Source: Macrocybe gigantea
Lineage: Eukaryota; Basidiomycota; Agaricomycetes; Agaricales; Callistosporiaceae
DNA: 49,885 nt
Assembly (NCBI GenBank): GCA_011319805.1
Contig: SJRY01000094.1
Span: 1-49,885 of the forward strand
Direction of reading: 5' to 3'
Position numbers and translations under genes: made by a program. Shown in pieces: positions 11,209 to 22,898 of this stretch. Within the stretch, counting starts at the first letter, position 1. Each line of letters starts with the position of its first letter. The notes under the pieces were generated by a model that was given only the letters and a program-made list of their open reading frames with translations, did not search any database and had not been told where the DNA came from.

Positions 11209-14200
11209 ATGCGGACGCTTTCGCTCATTGTCTTAGAGCTACTCATTTGCACGTCAGGGACTCAAGGGAGAGCCTGGCGAAATTCCGGGACTGGCACAAT
11301 TGCGATAGAGGAAGCGTGGACAATCCCAGAGCTTCTGGGCACTATAACGTAGGCTTACCTCTCTGTGCTGTAGTGCTTATCTTCCTGCTCAAGAGTATCG
11401 TGCAGAGCCATCCCTCCATTGGGTATCGTATAAACAACCTTTCCTGGGCATGCTCTGATGATGACGCGCTAGGGGAATCTCTTGTCGATTTTAAAGCTAG
11501 TTTCACGGATGTTCATAATCGACGGCTCAGCTTGATGGATGAGAACGATATTGATTTCGTATGTTTGTTGAACTGCCTTGACACCTTCGCACTAAGCTGT
11601 CTCGCTGTTAGATGGTGTTGTCTTGTTCCACGCCATGCGTCCAAGGTGTATCTGATCCGGAAGAAGCTGCGGCATTGGCTGTCAATGTGAACAATCAGAT
11701 GGCAGCGGCCATTGCAAATAATACGGCTCGGTTTGGGGGATTCGCATCGCTCTCTATGCACAATGCTACGGTGGCATCGCAAGAATTGCGTCGGGCCGTC
11801 AACGAGCTTGGCATGCTAGGTCAGTGGCAGGGCGTCAAGAAAAGGCTTTCATACCCTAGACTTTGTCTACAGGAGCCATGCTGAACGATTATCAGCAATC
11901 CGGACCTGACAATAGTACGTGCGTCTTCTTTGCCAAGCTGTAGAGGCTGAAAGGGGTTGCAAAGCTACCCTTCTGTACTACGACCAGCCCCAGTATGATG
12001 AGTTTTGGCAGACAGTGACGGAGTTGGACGTCCCAATATACTTTCACCCAAGAGGAAATATTGCTCAGATCTCTGCGTTGATGTACCAGCATGCGCCGTC
12101 CATAAAAGGCCCCTCTGAAGAATATGCGGTAACACTCTCAAACCACATCTTGGGGTAAGCTAAACTTCTGTAGATGGTGTATCCACCGTTAATCATGATT
12201 ATAATTGACAATTAGTCTATGCACGAATGGGGTCTTTGAGTAATGCGCTGCCCTGTTACTGGGGAAAACCCACTGATTTTTGACAGTCGTTTCCCGAATT
12301 TGAAGATCATTGTTGGCCATCTTGGCGAACGACTTCCGTCGGACTTGTTCAGAATCGATGAGCGTAAGTCATAATCGAGCGCATGCGCTTTACCACGTAT
12401 ATTCTGGATCTATTTTATCCACAGAATTGGAACGACAGCGACCAACAGGGCAACTGGTCATGCTCCGAAACGCGTCTTCATATTGGCGTACAAATCTATT
12501 TGAAACCTCATCGGGAAATTTTGCAACGTCGCTGTTGAAATTCCATATAGATGAAATTGGGATCGACCGCATCCTGTACTCCGTTGACTATCCTTTTGTG
12601 AGTAGGCGATGACATCCTGTTGAGTACGAAGGCAAGCCGGGCGAGCCGAGCAGTAAACACGGACAACAGGTCCGTGCAGAGATATAATAGCCTGACGCCT
12701 ATGTAATTAGTGTCTCACTTTTGCTGAATCAGACACCCACACTCGCCGCTTCGCGCCCTCGGACTGACGCCTACTGTTATTCATCGCACCTATCGTTTAC
12801 ACGTATATTCCGCGCCATATTCTTCAGGTCATGGGCCCCGTTGCTCTATTTTAGGCGAGTTACCACTGTTACTGTCCAATTCAGCACTTTCTCGCACGTT
12901 ATCAAAACTGTGCCACTACCATGGCTACCACTCCACTCCAGACACCCGAGACTCTAAGCGCGACTGCTCCACAGGCACCTACTCCCATGCCTATGGCTCT
13001 CACCAGCGGGATTAATCAGACGGCTGTTGCCCGTTGCAAGGCTGATCCACCGTTGAACGAGACTAATTGGGTTGCGTGGAAAAACCGCATCATTAACCTG
13101 TTTGACTCGTTTAAGGTGTACGATGTCGCCATGGGCACCGAGCTCAAGCCCGTTGGGAACGAAGCTATGACCAACTCCTGGGAGGAGAAAAATTCTGCCG
13201 CGCGCACCTTGATCACTAACAGCATCACTAACGGGGAATTTGTCCACGTTGAAGGGATGCGATCAGCCGCGGAAATGTGGAAGACATTAAAAAATGCGCA
13301 TGAGACTCGAGGTAAGCCATCCGTCATCTCTGCAAGGCGCCAACTATATAGCCACTATGCGGCACCGGATGCCAACATCCCGAACACATTCGCGAGCTCA
13401 AAGAAATGCGAAACGAGCTCACTCAGATGGGGGCACCTATCGACGATGACGACTTTCAATCCATTATTACCACCTCACTCCCAAAGGACTGGGACCACTA
13501 CGTCTCAGCGCTTACCGGTACACAAGCCGGAGCCTCTGGAGGACCTTCTGCGCGAACTACGGATGAGCTCATCTCTCTCATCAAAGACGAATACAAACGT
13601 CGTCGGGAACAAGAGATGAAGAGAGGTGAATCTGCATACCGCGTTGAGGTATCGGGTGAAGGCAAACGACGAAAGGTCGAAGCTAAGAAACCTGATGCGA
13701 GCGTAGAAAACAAATGCGGCATCTGTGGCAAAACTAACCACAAGACCGAAAACTGCTATCACAAGGGGAAACCCAAGTGTGACAATTGCGGACGCTTTGG
13801 TCATCTAAAAAGAGATTGCCGTGCTCCAGGAGGACCGAAGTATAAGGGGAAAGGTAAAGGAAAAAGTCAAGGCAAGGGGAAGGAAAAGGTGAATGTTGCC
13901 CGGGATGCAGACGAAGACGAAGAAGTCGCATTCTCTACTAATGATGTAAACATGAATGTTGACGATACTAATCAATTTTCTGTTTCCTTTTACTCCTGGT
14001 TAGCTGACACAGCAACCACGTCCCATATTATAAATAACCGAGAAGCCTTTAGCACGTACAAGCCACTCACAAGCAAAGGAGTGACTGGTGTTGGAGGAAA
14101 AACAAAGGCTCTCGGAAGGGGCGATGTATATTTACGGAGTAAGGTTGACCGAAAAACTCATATTATAAAATTAAATGGTGCATTACATGTCCCTACAGCA

Positions 14201-17200
14201 GATAATAACCTCGTTTCCATAGGGAAACTGGATCTCAATAACGGACGCGGAGAAATTGGCTCCCAACAGATGAGACTTGTCAATAAAAGAGGCGAGACAT
14301 TTGCTGTTGCAGACCTCATTGGCTCACTATATCATCTACGAGATATTGAGATCTATAAACCAGAAAAGGTTATGCACGCAGGTGAATTAGATAATGACTG
14401 GCTCACCTGGCATAAGCGATACGGACATGTTGCACTAAAAGGGCTCAAACGGTTATATAATGCGAATAGCGTAGAGGGTTTCGATATTGACAATAATTCC
14501 CCAGACTTTGATTGCGAATCTTGCCATCGAGCAAAACAGACTCGCAATCCCTATCCAAAAGAGGCAGATTGTCACTCAAAAATACCAGGAGAAATAATAC
14601 ACACTGACCTAATGGAACCATCAAAAACATTAGGACCTGGTGGACTCCGCTACGCTATCACATACATTGATGACTGTTCTCGATGATGCACATTATCATT
14701 CCTAAAGAAGAAACCAGATGCTGCCGAGAAAATAAAACAATTTCTCACATATATTGAACGTCAATGTGGAAAAACACCAAAAGCACTCCGTGCCGACAAT
14801 GGCAAAGAATATCTAAATAAAAATTTAATGGATTGGTGCCACGAAAAGGGTATTGAAGTCCAACTTACGGCACCACATAATCCACATCAAAACGGAGTCG
14901 CGGAAAGAATGAACAGAACACTCGAAGAATTAATGCGAGCGATGATGTTCGAACAACATGTCCCAAACATGCTGTGGACAGAAGCCCTTGTTCACGCTGC
15001 ATATCTGAGAAATCGTGCCCATACGAGGACATTAGATAAAACCCCTGAGGAGATGTGGTCAGGCAAAAAGCCTAATATTGCCCATCTCCAAGAATTCGGA
15101 ACGCCCGTATGGATCTATAAAGAGGCTAAATATAAACCAAAATTAGCATCTCGTGCAGAAAAACAAATATTTATAGGTTATGAGGACGGGCCTAAAGCAG
15201 TAAAATATTATGATACGACGACGCACCATATAAAAGTGTCTCGCAACTATAAATTCCCTAAATTATCCCGTGTTCGGTGTGAGGGGGAGTCATCAGAGAA
15301 CACACCGCACTCTGAAAAACTGTCCAAGAATATAATATCTGGACTACCTGATATCATAATATCAGATGAAGAAGAACACGATGAAGGGAAAGCTGAACCC
15401 AAACCAGCAAACAAAAGAAAGAGAAAACTAATAGAGGATGAATATAATGAGCAAAATCCTCGTCAGAGCAAAAGACCAAGGACTCACCCAAATTATGCCC
15501 GTCTAAATGAGGCATTAGCAGCTGTTGATGATGACGATTACGATGAAAATCGGATCACGTCTGCAGAAAGGGTCTATTTGGCTATGAGCGAGACCGATAT
15601 TAGTAACGAAGACCCTAAAACATTAAAAGAAGCAAAAGACTCACCAGAATGGCCTGAATGGGAAAAGGCCGTTCAAGCTGAGCTAAAACAGCTCGAGGAT
15701 ATGGGCACTTGGGAATTAGATGATCTACCCAAGGATAGAAAGCCCGTCACAAATAAATGGGTCTTTGTGAAAAAACGAGGCAAAGACGGAGCAATATTAA
15801 AATACAAAGCACGCCTAGTTGCGAAAGGGTTCTCTCAGCAACCAGGAACAGACTATAACGAAACATTCGCACCCGTCGTAAGACTCGAGTCAATTCGAGC
15901 TATTCTTGCCATAGCTGTTTCTCAAGACTGGGAGATACAGCAAATGGATGTAAAAGGAGCTTACCTCAACGGAATCCTTAAAGAATACATCTATATGACA
16001 CAACCTGAGGGTTATAATGACAGAACAGGCCGAATGTGTCGTTTAAAGAAGACACTATATGGGCTAAAGCAATCAGGTCGAGAATGGAATGAAGAGTTCA
16101 ATCGGCGCGTCCAAGAAAAGGGATTTCGCCGATGCCAAGCAGACCCATGCGTCTATACACGACGCGTTAATAAAACAATCGAGATTATAACTGTATGGGT
16201 CGATGACTTACTACTCTTCACGAGCGACTCAAGCTTGATGGAAGAACTCAAGGCCGAGCTCTGCAAAATATTTGATATAACAGATCTGGGTGATCCAGCA
16301 AAAATTGTTGGGATCGAAATTGAACGCGATCGCGAGCGCAAAACACTCAAAATAAAACAGACTCAGTATATAGATGCCTTGATACAAAAGTACGGTCAAG
16401 GACACTTAAACGGAGTCACAACACCATTAGATCCCCACATAAAACTCGAACCAATCGAAACGGATGACCCACCTAATAGAAGCAATCGCTATGCTTCGCT
16501 CGTCGGATCTCTCATGTATGTTGCTGTCGCTACCCGTCCGGATATTGCCTATGCAGTACACCGCCTTGCATCTTTCATGGCAAACCCGGGAATGAGCCAT
16601 TTCATGGCAGCAAAGCGGGTCCTGCGATACCTAGCAGGAACAAAAGACATGGGGATCTGTTACTCAGGAAATAAGCCGGAAAATTCACCAGACGACGGAA
16701 ACATCCTTCACGGATACTCGGATGCAGATTTTGCCAATGACGATGACCGGATTTCAATATCTGGGTATGCATTTCTCGCGAGTGGTGGTGCCATAACATG
16801 GGCTTCTCGAAAGCAGACTGCAGTGACCCTCTCGACCACGGAAGCCGAGTACATGGCACTCGCACATGCCGCAAGAGAAGCCACATGGCTCAAAAACCTG
16901 TTCAACGAAATTGGCTTTGAGCAAAAAGATGCGCTTACCCTGTTCGGAGACAATCAGTCTGCCCTCGACATCGCGAGAAACCCCCAGTACCATAAACGGT
17001 CGAAGCATTTCGATATCCGCAATCACTACATTCGAGAAAAAATAAGAGAAGGGGAAATTAACGTCAGATACTGCCCAACAGCGCAAATGACAGCGGACGT
17101 ACTTACCAAGGCTCTACCAAGGCCACGTCACGTCCAACATCGGCTTGGGTTATGCATTGTATAAACAAACCCCAATAAACCCCAACCGATCATGCGAACA

Positions 17201-17648
17201 TCGCGCGAAAACACAAATCCCCGTAAAACCTAAAATAAAATCAATCCCTCGTCTACACGACTGCCGGCTTGAGGGGGAGTGTTGAGTACGAAGGCAAGCC
17301 GGGCGAGCCGAGCAGTAAACACGGACAACAGGTCCGTGCAGAGATATAATAGCCTGACGCCTATGTAATTAGTGTCTCACTTTTGCTGAATCAGACACCC
17401 ACACTCGCCGCTTCGCGCCCTCGGACTGACGCCTACTGTTATTCATCGCACCTATCGTTTACACGTATATTCCGCGCCATATTCTTCACATCCCTTTCTG
17501 ATTTTTTTGCCCATTTAAATTCTGCTTGTAGGTGCTCATTCCAGAAGGCGCAGCATGGGTCAGAAGTCTCGACAATGTTTTGAATGAGAGAGACTTGAAC
17601 TCTTTCAAGAGGGGTTTAGCTATTAAACTGCTGAAGTTGGATCCATGA
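11209..17648 (+). CDS. Secreted amidohydrolase-2 family protein (2,3-dihydroxybenzoate decarboxylase-like), last intron filled by a retrotransposon
   Basis: TIM-barrel metal-dependent (de)carboxylase-type enzyme. Exons 11209-11348, 11396-11558, 11612-11819, 11873-11914, 11944-12154, 12216-12239 (24 nt), 12287-12363, 12425-12597 and 17532-17648, all phase-consistent; 384 residues. The first intron's acceptor (11395) is the least certain. Seen: an N-terminal hydrophobic leader (MRTLSLIVLELLICTSG), TIAIEEAWTIPEL (metal-binding Glu region), FTDVHNRRLSLMD, VQGVSDPEEA, IYFHPRG (His ligand), LKIIVGHLGERLP (His) and LYSVDYPF (Asp). In the EEAW motif, Ala stands where related resorcylate decarboxylases have His, as I recall for the 2,3-dihydroxybenzoate group. 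The substrate is not proven. Intron 12598-17531 contains a whole Ty1/copia element in sense orientation; without it the intron would be 58 bp. Confidence 0.85.
12613..12617. repeat. Target-site duplication CATCC, left
   Basis: The direct repeat of five bases, CATCC, abuts the left LTR; the matching copy is at 17489-17493. It lies inside the last intron of the amidohydrolase gene. Confidence 0.9.
12618..12826 (+). repeat. 5' LTR
   Basis: 209 bp, TG...CA ends. Contains GATATAATAG near 12681-12690, a plausible promoter TATA element. No difference from the 3' LTR was found on reading both. Confidence 0.95.
12827..12842 (+). promoter_or_regulatory. Candidate primer-binding site
   Basis: The bases right after the 5' LTR read GGTCATGGGCCCCG. 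This resembles the GGTTATGRGCCC type of site that copia and Ty5 use to pair with the anticodon arm of initiator tRNA-Met (half-tRNA priming). The resemblance is seen; the tRNA of this organism is not in the window, so pairing is inferred. Confidence 0.45.
12921..17164 (+). CDS. Ty1/copia Gag-Pol polyprotein with one frameshift and one in-frame TGA
   Basis: Would be about 1,414 residues. Order: Gag (NETNWVAWKNRIINLFD, Gag_UBN2-like); two CCHC zinc knuckles (CGICGKTNHKTENC and CDNCGRFGHLKRDC); protease active site WLADTATTSHI; GAG-pre-integrase (WHKRYGHV); integrase with HTD, RADNGKE and GVAERMNRTLEE as the D, D and E; RT with KARLVAKGFSQ, MDVKGAYLNG and catalytic WVDDLLLF; RNase H with SDADFA, STTEAEY and GDNQSA. 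Damage: at 13379-13381 one base is missing from a CCC run in Gag, moving the frame, and codon 14684-14686 is TGA just after the integrase YIDDCSR motif, where the frame otherwise reads on to 17164. Total length is one base short of a multiple of three, consistent with one deletion. Confidence 0.93.
17271..17279 (+). promoter_or_regulatory. Polypurine tract
   Basis: GAGGGGGAG directly abutting the 3' LTR, the expected primer site for plus-strand DNA synthesis. Confidence 0.8.
17280..17488 (+). repeat. 3' LTR
   Basis: 209 bp, read as identical to the 5' LTR, followed by the second CATCC duplication. Confidence 0.95.
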
Positions 17649-17771
17649 AGCCTGCCTGCTCTGTAACGTAGTCGTGCGAAATTTACTAGCCCACGGTCTA
17701 GCACGTGACCTTTCTTGTCCGAAATTTCGACTGCTGTGAATCGGCTGTGTTTCCAGTGTTTCTGAGCTCGG

Positions 17772-18933
17772 ATGACACTCAAGGCTTCCGGCTTGAGGTC
17801 TCTGCTACTCTACCATGACAAGGGCATGTTCGTCCTTAACAAGCCTCCAGGCTTGGTGTGCCAGATGGACAGGCATCAGGGACGGTGGCAGAGCGACGAA
17901 GGTGATCCAGCCGCGTATCGCTACAATCGTAGCACTAGCTCGGTAATGTCGTTCCATATGCTGGATTTATTGGAGGGTAAGTGAAGAACTGCTGATTTAA
18001 ACAAATATAGAACCATTCTAAAGTCCAGACGCAGCCCTACGCTCCCAATTCCAGCTGAGCACTCATCCTTACCCGGTCCACCGCCTGGACAAGGTTTGTA
18101 ACCTCTGCTGCTGAACAATGTTCAACCTCACCGAACGGTGATCGACAGGTGACTACTGGCAACCTTATTTTGGGCCGCACACTGCCCATGGCGCGTGAAC
18201 TGTCCCGACAATTCCAAGAGGGTTCTGTCGAGAAGATATATCTTGCTCTTGTGCGGGATCTGAAAGGGCAGAAAGGCACGATATATGACCCTATTTCGTA
18301 TGTAGAAGGGCAAGGCACCGTGAGAGACTCGAAGAATGCAAAGCCGTCGTTGACAGACTGGTGGTTACTTGACTCATCTGTGAGTTAAATTGGCTTCTGA
18401 CGGTACTTGCTTTTTTCCTGATACTCTAGCACAAGCCCATTGCTCCTGTATCACTCGTGATGCTAGGCTTGCGGACTGGGAACAAGCATCAGCTGCGATT
18501 ACATATGGCGCAATCCTTGAAAGGTGGGTTCGTCCATATAAGCCTTTTCGTCACGTCTCTGAAGATCCCATAGCTCCAATATTGGGTGATGCGAAATATG
18601 ATACTGAAGGCCCCACTGATTCTTTACGAGCGATACGACTCCCCCCCAATCGCGTGTTTCTTCATGCATGGAAGCTCTCATTTTACGTATGCATATTCCC
18701 TTACCTGCCGTCCTGTCTCTTTACGTTTTCTTTTGCAGAGATACAAGCCGACTGGGTCTAAGAAGCGTATCCGTGTCGGTATACGTGCTCCGATACCCGT
18801 TGATTTCCTCAAAATCTGTTCAGACCTTAAAATTAATCTGGATATGGAGGATACGACAGCCGGACTATTCGTAGATGGGACGCTTGTTGACAATGATCAG
18901 ATTCCGGAACTGGAAGGCTACTTGAGCCGATAG
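17772..18933 (+). CDS. RluA/Rsu-type pseudouridine synthase, probably mitochondrial
   Basis: Isomerises uridine to pseudouridine in RNA. Exons 17772-17976, 18029-18093, 18149-18379, 18430-18523, 18565-18686 and 18739-18933, phase-checked; 303 residues. Motifs: VLNKPPGLVCQ near the N-terminus, catalytic HRLDKVTTGNLILGRT (the Asp of HRLD is the nucleophile of the family), KIYLALVRDLKG, and GNKHQLRLHMA followed by PILGDAKYD. The arrangement recalls fungal mitochondrial 21S rRNA synthases (Pus5-like); the basic N-terminus MTLKASGLRSLL could be a targeting peptide. The intron at 18524-18564 is only 41 bp. The gene starts 123 bp after the amidohydrolase stop, on the same strand. Confidence 0.88.
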
Positions 18934-19045
18934 GAAGACTGGTACAGACCGAAGACAGGAGGTAGGGTGGAAGCTGCATAGCGAAAAGTCTGGTAAGTAA
19001 ATAAATTAATAACTCTATGCCCTTCCCAGGCAAAGGTTAACCCGT

Positions 19046-20302
19046 CTAATGGTGCATCTCTTGTGGGACTTCGGTCAGTCGACCCGTTATTGTGGTGTTG
19101 GCTTCCTGCTGGTTCTTGATAGTCGTGCTCAGGGCCTGCCCTAAGCCCACCGCTATTGCTCCCATCGCATGTGCAGCTCCTGAAGCTAAGATGGCACCTC
19201 CGGCTCCCGCACTAATGGCGGGCATCGATGGGATGGATCCGACCGTGATCAAGATTGCGCTCAAGACGCTCATCGCCTTGGGATGTTCGCTGGTAATGTA
19301 CTCGAGCGCTGTACAGGCGTTGAGCAGCCACACTGGTGCCTGAGTCACAGTCGTGACCGCCGTAGCTAATCAAAATGAATATCAGTCAGGAGCTTTCCAG
19401 ACCAATGAATGGAATGCACGTACAATCGGCATTGGAGTGGGAACTTCCATGGCTGGTCGCGTTCTCTGTTGTGACCAAGGTTCCATGGGACTTCGCTTTT
19501 GCAAGTACTGGGCGAGCGTTGGCAGCGGAAGAGTCCTCAACGATGTCCTTGGAATTGCGCCTGCGAGGCCAGAATGAGTCGGTATTTGATCTGGTCGGGG
19601 CTGGACGCTCTGATGTATGAGCTGTGTCGGTTGACGTTCTCCTTGACGGCACCCGAGAATGAGATGATTCCTCGTGCACCGAAGCCTCGTCGCGGCCCCT
19701 TGACTTCCCCAAGCTCCAGAGTGAATTCGAACGTGAGGGCGGAGAACGTTCCGTCGTTCTCGTATCTGTTTTTTCATCGTCCTTTCTCCGCCACATTGAC
19801 CAAATACCCGAGCTTTCCTTCCTGACCTTGATGGTCTCCGTTTTACTGGCGTCAATACCCCCTAGGAGTAACCGTACCTCAATGCGCCGACAATACTCTC
19901 AAAACAAAGACACTCACATCCCATGTTTCGCACTGCGATCTTGAACTTCTTCCATGTCCATCGATACTTCCCACCGTGAACTTTCGATACCACGGCTTTC
20001 AGTTCGTCAAATCTTCGAATATTTAAAATATCTTGTCAGAAACGCCTCGTTGACGTTGAATTCTCTAATCACCTTGCCTTTGCTTTCTTCCCCATGAAAT
20101 GTTGCGCGACCTTGTACCAGTACTCTTCTGGTATTTTCCTTTCCTCGCAGCCAGCTCTGATCTTCTCTAGCCATTCATCGACGGGCAGATCTTTCTTCGG
20201 ATCGCCTTTGAATGCTGGACCGTCCTTCCATTCGGCGAAGATGGGTTCCAAGTCGTATGGCTTGAGTCTGAATGCATCAAGAACAGAGCCGAGAGCAGCC
20301 AT
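19046..20302 (-). CDS. Unknown basidiomycete protein: N-terminal globular domain, Ser-rich linker, Gly/Ala-rich hydrophobic C-terminus
   Basis: Four exons, 20302-20073, 20012-19918, 19861-19424 and 19365-19046, phase-checked; 360 residues. Residues 1-110 form a compact charged/aromatic domain with DEWLEKIRAGCEERKIPEEY, YKVAQHFMGKKAKARF, VSKVHGGKYRWTWKKFKIA and NMGWGID. I have an impression of having met this module in Agaricomycete proteins, but know no function for it. Residues about 120-255 are Ser/Arg/Thr-rich and look disordered. The C-terminal part (about 255-360) has VWLLNACTALEYIT, then a Gly/Ala stretch SAGAGGAILASGAAHAMGAI and VGLGQALSTTI, possibly membrane-inserting and loosely like ISG12/IFI6 segments. 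The latter comparison is weak. Two shorter frames in this region are exons of this single gene. Confidence 0.75.
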
Positions 20303-22849
20303 CGTTCAACGATTTAAGGTTTGAGAATTCACGAAGAGAAGAGAGGGAAATTCCAGACTTTGAGTCCTCAGCGAAATATCGACTCGGGACTTTAAACGAA
20401 AGGCCTCATTGCAGGGGTGTGGGAAGAGCTGAGTGTAATCTACCATTTAGTGCGTGAAACGCTGGAGTAAAGTTGTGACACAGTTTGCAGTGTTGCGGAA
20501 GGGAGGCCGGAACGACGAACACGTTGTTCATGATAGGGACCGCTAGAACACGTTGTTTCGATGTCCCCGATTGCCTGGCCATTCATCAAACCAGAGTTTG
20601 GCTCAACAGATGAATAGGTGGTCGCGTGCCTCCGCCTTGCCTTGCGGGAAAAAAAGCACCAATTCCTTGTGGGCAAACGGTAGTGCCACAACGTTGGTGC
20701 GGACCGTCTTTTCATTTCAGTTTTCTCATCTTCCCTACTGATGCAGCTTGGCATTCAGCGGGTTCTAGCAATTTCGAATGTTTGTGAATAGAAAAGGCTA
20801 GAAGCTGCAAGTGTGGCTTTGACATCGTTCTATGAACCTCGGTGCTCTAGTGGCGGAGATATGTCCAGACATTCCAGTATGAGCCCCGCATCGTGGCATG
20901 ACGAAAGCAACTTGTTTAGCTGCGACGATCGGCCTCGACAATGCGAAGATGAGTACCCATCATGTTCAACGTCTCCAGAAGAACCGCAAATATGGGAAGC
21001 ACAAACGAAAATTGTCCACGTTCTACCGTATAGAAGCCGACTGCGTTTAAGACCTCGAGACTTCGCTGTTGCGAGAATGGTGAGCGGCATTATTTGACAT
21101 TCTATTCCGTCGATTGTGAATTCAAGGCAGTGCCAGTATGAATCTGGGGGTGGCTTGGTTTGATGGAGTACAGCCGCTTTTATGATTGTCGCTGACATCG
21201 GCTACTTTGACAAACTCCCGGTTTGATTGCACTTGCCGGCAGACTTGCAACGAGACTTGCAAGATCCGGTTCTACGGCCTCTTTAGAGAATAGGCCAGAC
21301 GCGTCCGTGTTGTTTCCTTCCATTGTCGAAAGTTGTTGACGTACAAGTCCCCGTTGAACCGGCGCAGTTCGTTATGCTTGGGAATCTAGAACACTTTCTT
21401 GGGCTGGTTTTTGGCGATGAGGACGGCAGGCTTCCCCGATCAAACGAGCCGCAAATTGGCCTCGGCTAGTCATATGCGGCGGGAAACGCGACATGCAAGC
21501 CATTCTAACGCTGTGGAGAGGCAAACCCTTCATTGAATGATGGAAGGTCGCGCTCATTAAGCGCGAGCCGAGTAGCGCACCTATTGGACAGGATGCGGTG
21601 TATGACGACGGACTTCATTGCCGCTTGACCCCAAAACAAAGCGTTTTGAGCAAAAAGATTTCCGTCTTGTACTCGGTATTCAATTTTCCAAGAGTTTCTA
21701 GGACAAAACGTGGCTCGACCGTCAATTGCAATCGACCTCGAATCTCATAATATATTTCAAGTAGTAAGGAGACAGAGTGGCAAAGAATAGAGGGAGCGAG
21801 TCCGAGATGGCGGAAGAATGTGTGACATTCTTTCAAGGAATGGTCTACGCTGGAACAAGGGACCAATCGATGCCGATATCCCGTATGATCGGACACTAGA
21901 GACTGTAAATGAGTTGCTGCGGGACACGGAAAGTAAGTAACCCAATCGGCGAAATATTCACTAACCTTTTGCCGCGTCGTCGTACGAGTTGTAATGCTTT
22001 GCAATTCAGCCACGGATGCGACAGTGAGGCGTGGTCATGTGCCGTTAAAAGACTCTTCTCCTGATACTGTCCAACGAATGGTTTCGGAATGTCGGAAGGT
22101 GATGTCAAGAATGTTCCTTACTCACCGACGGCTATGCTACGTTTGCGGAATGCGCATGACTCTAAAGGTCGGCGACTTGTCAGCTACGTAATGCTCTACA
22201 GTTAGACGAACACGTTCTTCTTTAGCACCACTATCTATCCGTCTTATGCGCGGTTTACACACCAAGGCTGATGACATCAAAGAATTCTTTTTGTGCACGA
22301 AAATGTTTCTCGAGTGCCTGGAAAAGGATTCGTGCATCAGAGATCGAGAGAATTTTTCAAGGAAGTGGATTGTTCTTGTTCTTTTTGTCGCCAACCGGCA
22401 CGATTTTTGCGCTTACAACTTATCTTCACAACGGGCCCATCGTGCTTTTTGAGTGAGTTCGGGACTGAATATTCAATTGTGAATCGGACCCCATGCCCGA
22501 CTGAAACAGGTCGAACTTAATATTATGACCACGCCGCAGCGGTGACATCTCATCAACCTGAAGGCTGAATGCAAGAAATGGGCTATGATAGAACAGGGTA
22601 AGGGCGCAGACAACGTTCCGATTCCGCAGCTCTCAGAAGATGAAAGTCCGAAATCGGGCGAACGTAATTATACTATAAATGACTGTATATTGAGCAAATA
22701 TTCTACATTACAATGGAGTCTTATTTTCGCTGTATGTAACCTTTTCAAAAAATTTTTCTTTTCGTTTTAAGTGTCTACGTATATATGGTATCGATGCACG
22801 GAATCTATGAGAAACAGTCGTATTCAGAATGAAAAGAAACTATAGCGCT
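20303..22849. other. 2.5 kb with no supported gene
   Basis: The first few hundred bases are the promoter of the minus-strand gene ending at 20302. Further right, several open frames of 60-130 codons occur on both strands (for example 20830-21198 minus and 21615-22013 minus), but none has a motif or a convincing splice continuation. The last about 80 bases (about 22770-22849) are diverged homology to the sequence beyond the right palindrome arm. Confidence 0.4.
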
Positions 22850-22898
22850 AGTCAGAGAAGGTCAAGAAGAGGCAGAGAAATGAAAAAGCTCACCAATA

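Larger units (their letters stand above)
12618..17488 (+). mobile_element. Full-length Ty1/copia LTR retrotransposon, 4,871 bp
   Basis: Bounded by two 209-bp LTRs that begin TGTTGAGTACG, end ATTCTTCA and appear identical. They are flanked by a 5-bp target duplication CATCC (12613-12617 and 17489-17493). A primer-binding-site candidate follows the left LTR and a purine tract GAGGGGGAG (17271-17279) precedes the right one. One polyprotein, Gag-PR-IN-RT-RNaseH, is encoded; IN before RT defines the copia superfamily. Identical LTRs imply a very recent insertion, although the coding region has one frameshift and one internal stop. Confidence 0.97.

Noticed and set aside
19386..19855. Two separate small genes at 19046-19348 and 19386-19796
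   Set aside because: Splice sites and phases join them with exons up to 20302 into one 360-residue protein.
20830..21198. 122-codon minus-strand frame and overlapping plus-strand frame
   Set aside because: Overlapping frames on opposite strands, no similarity recognised, no introns in a genome where nearly every gene has them.
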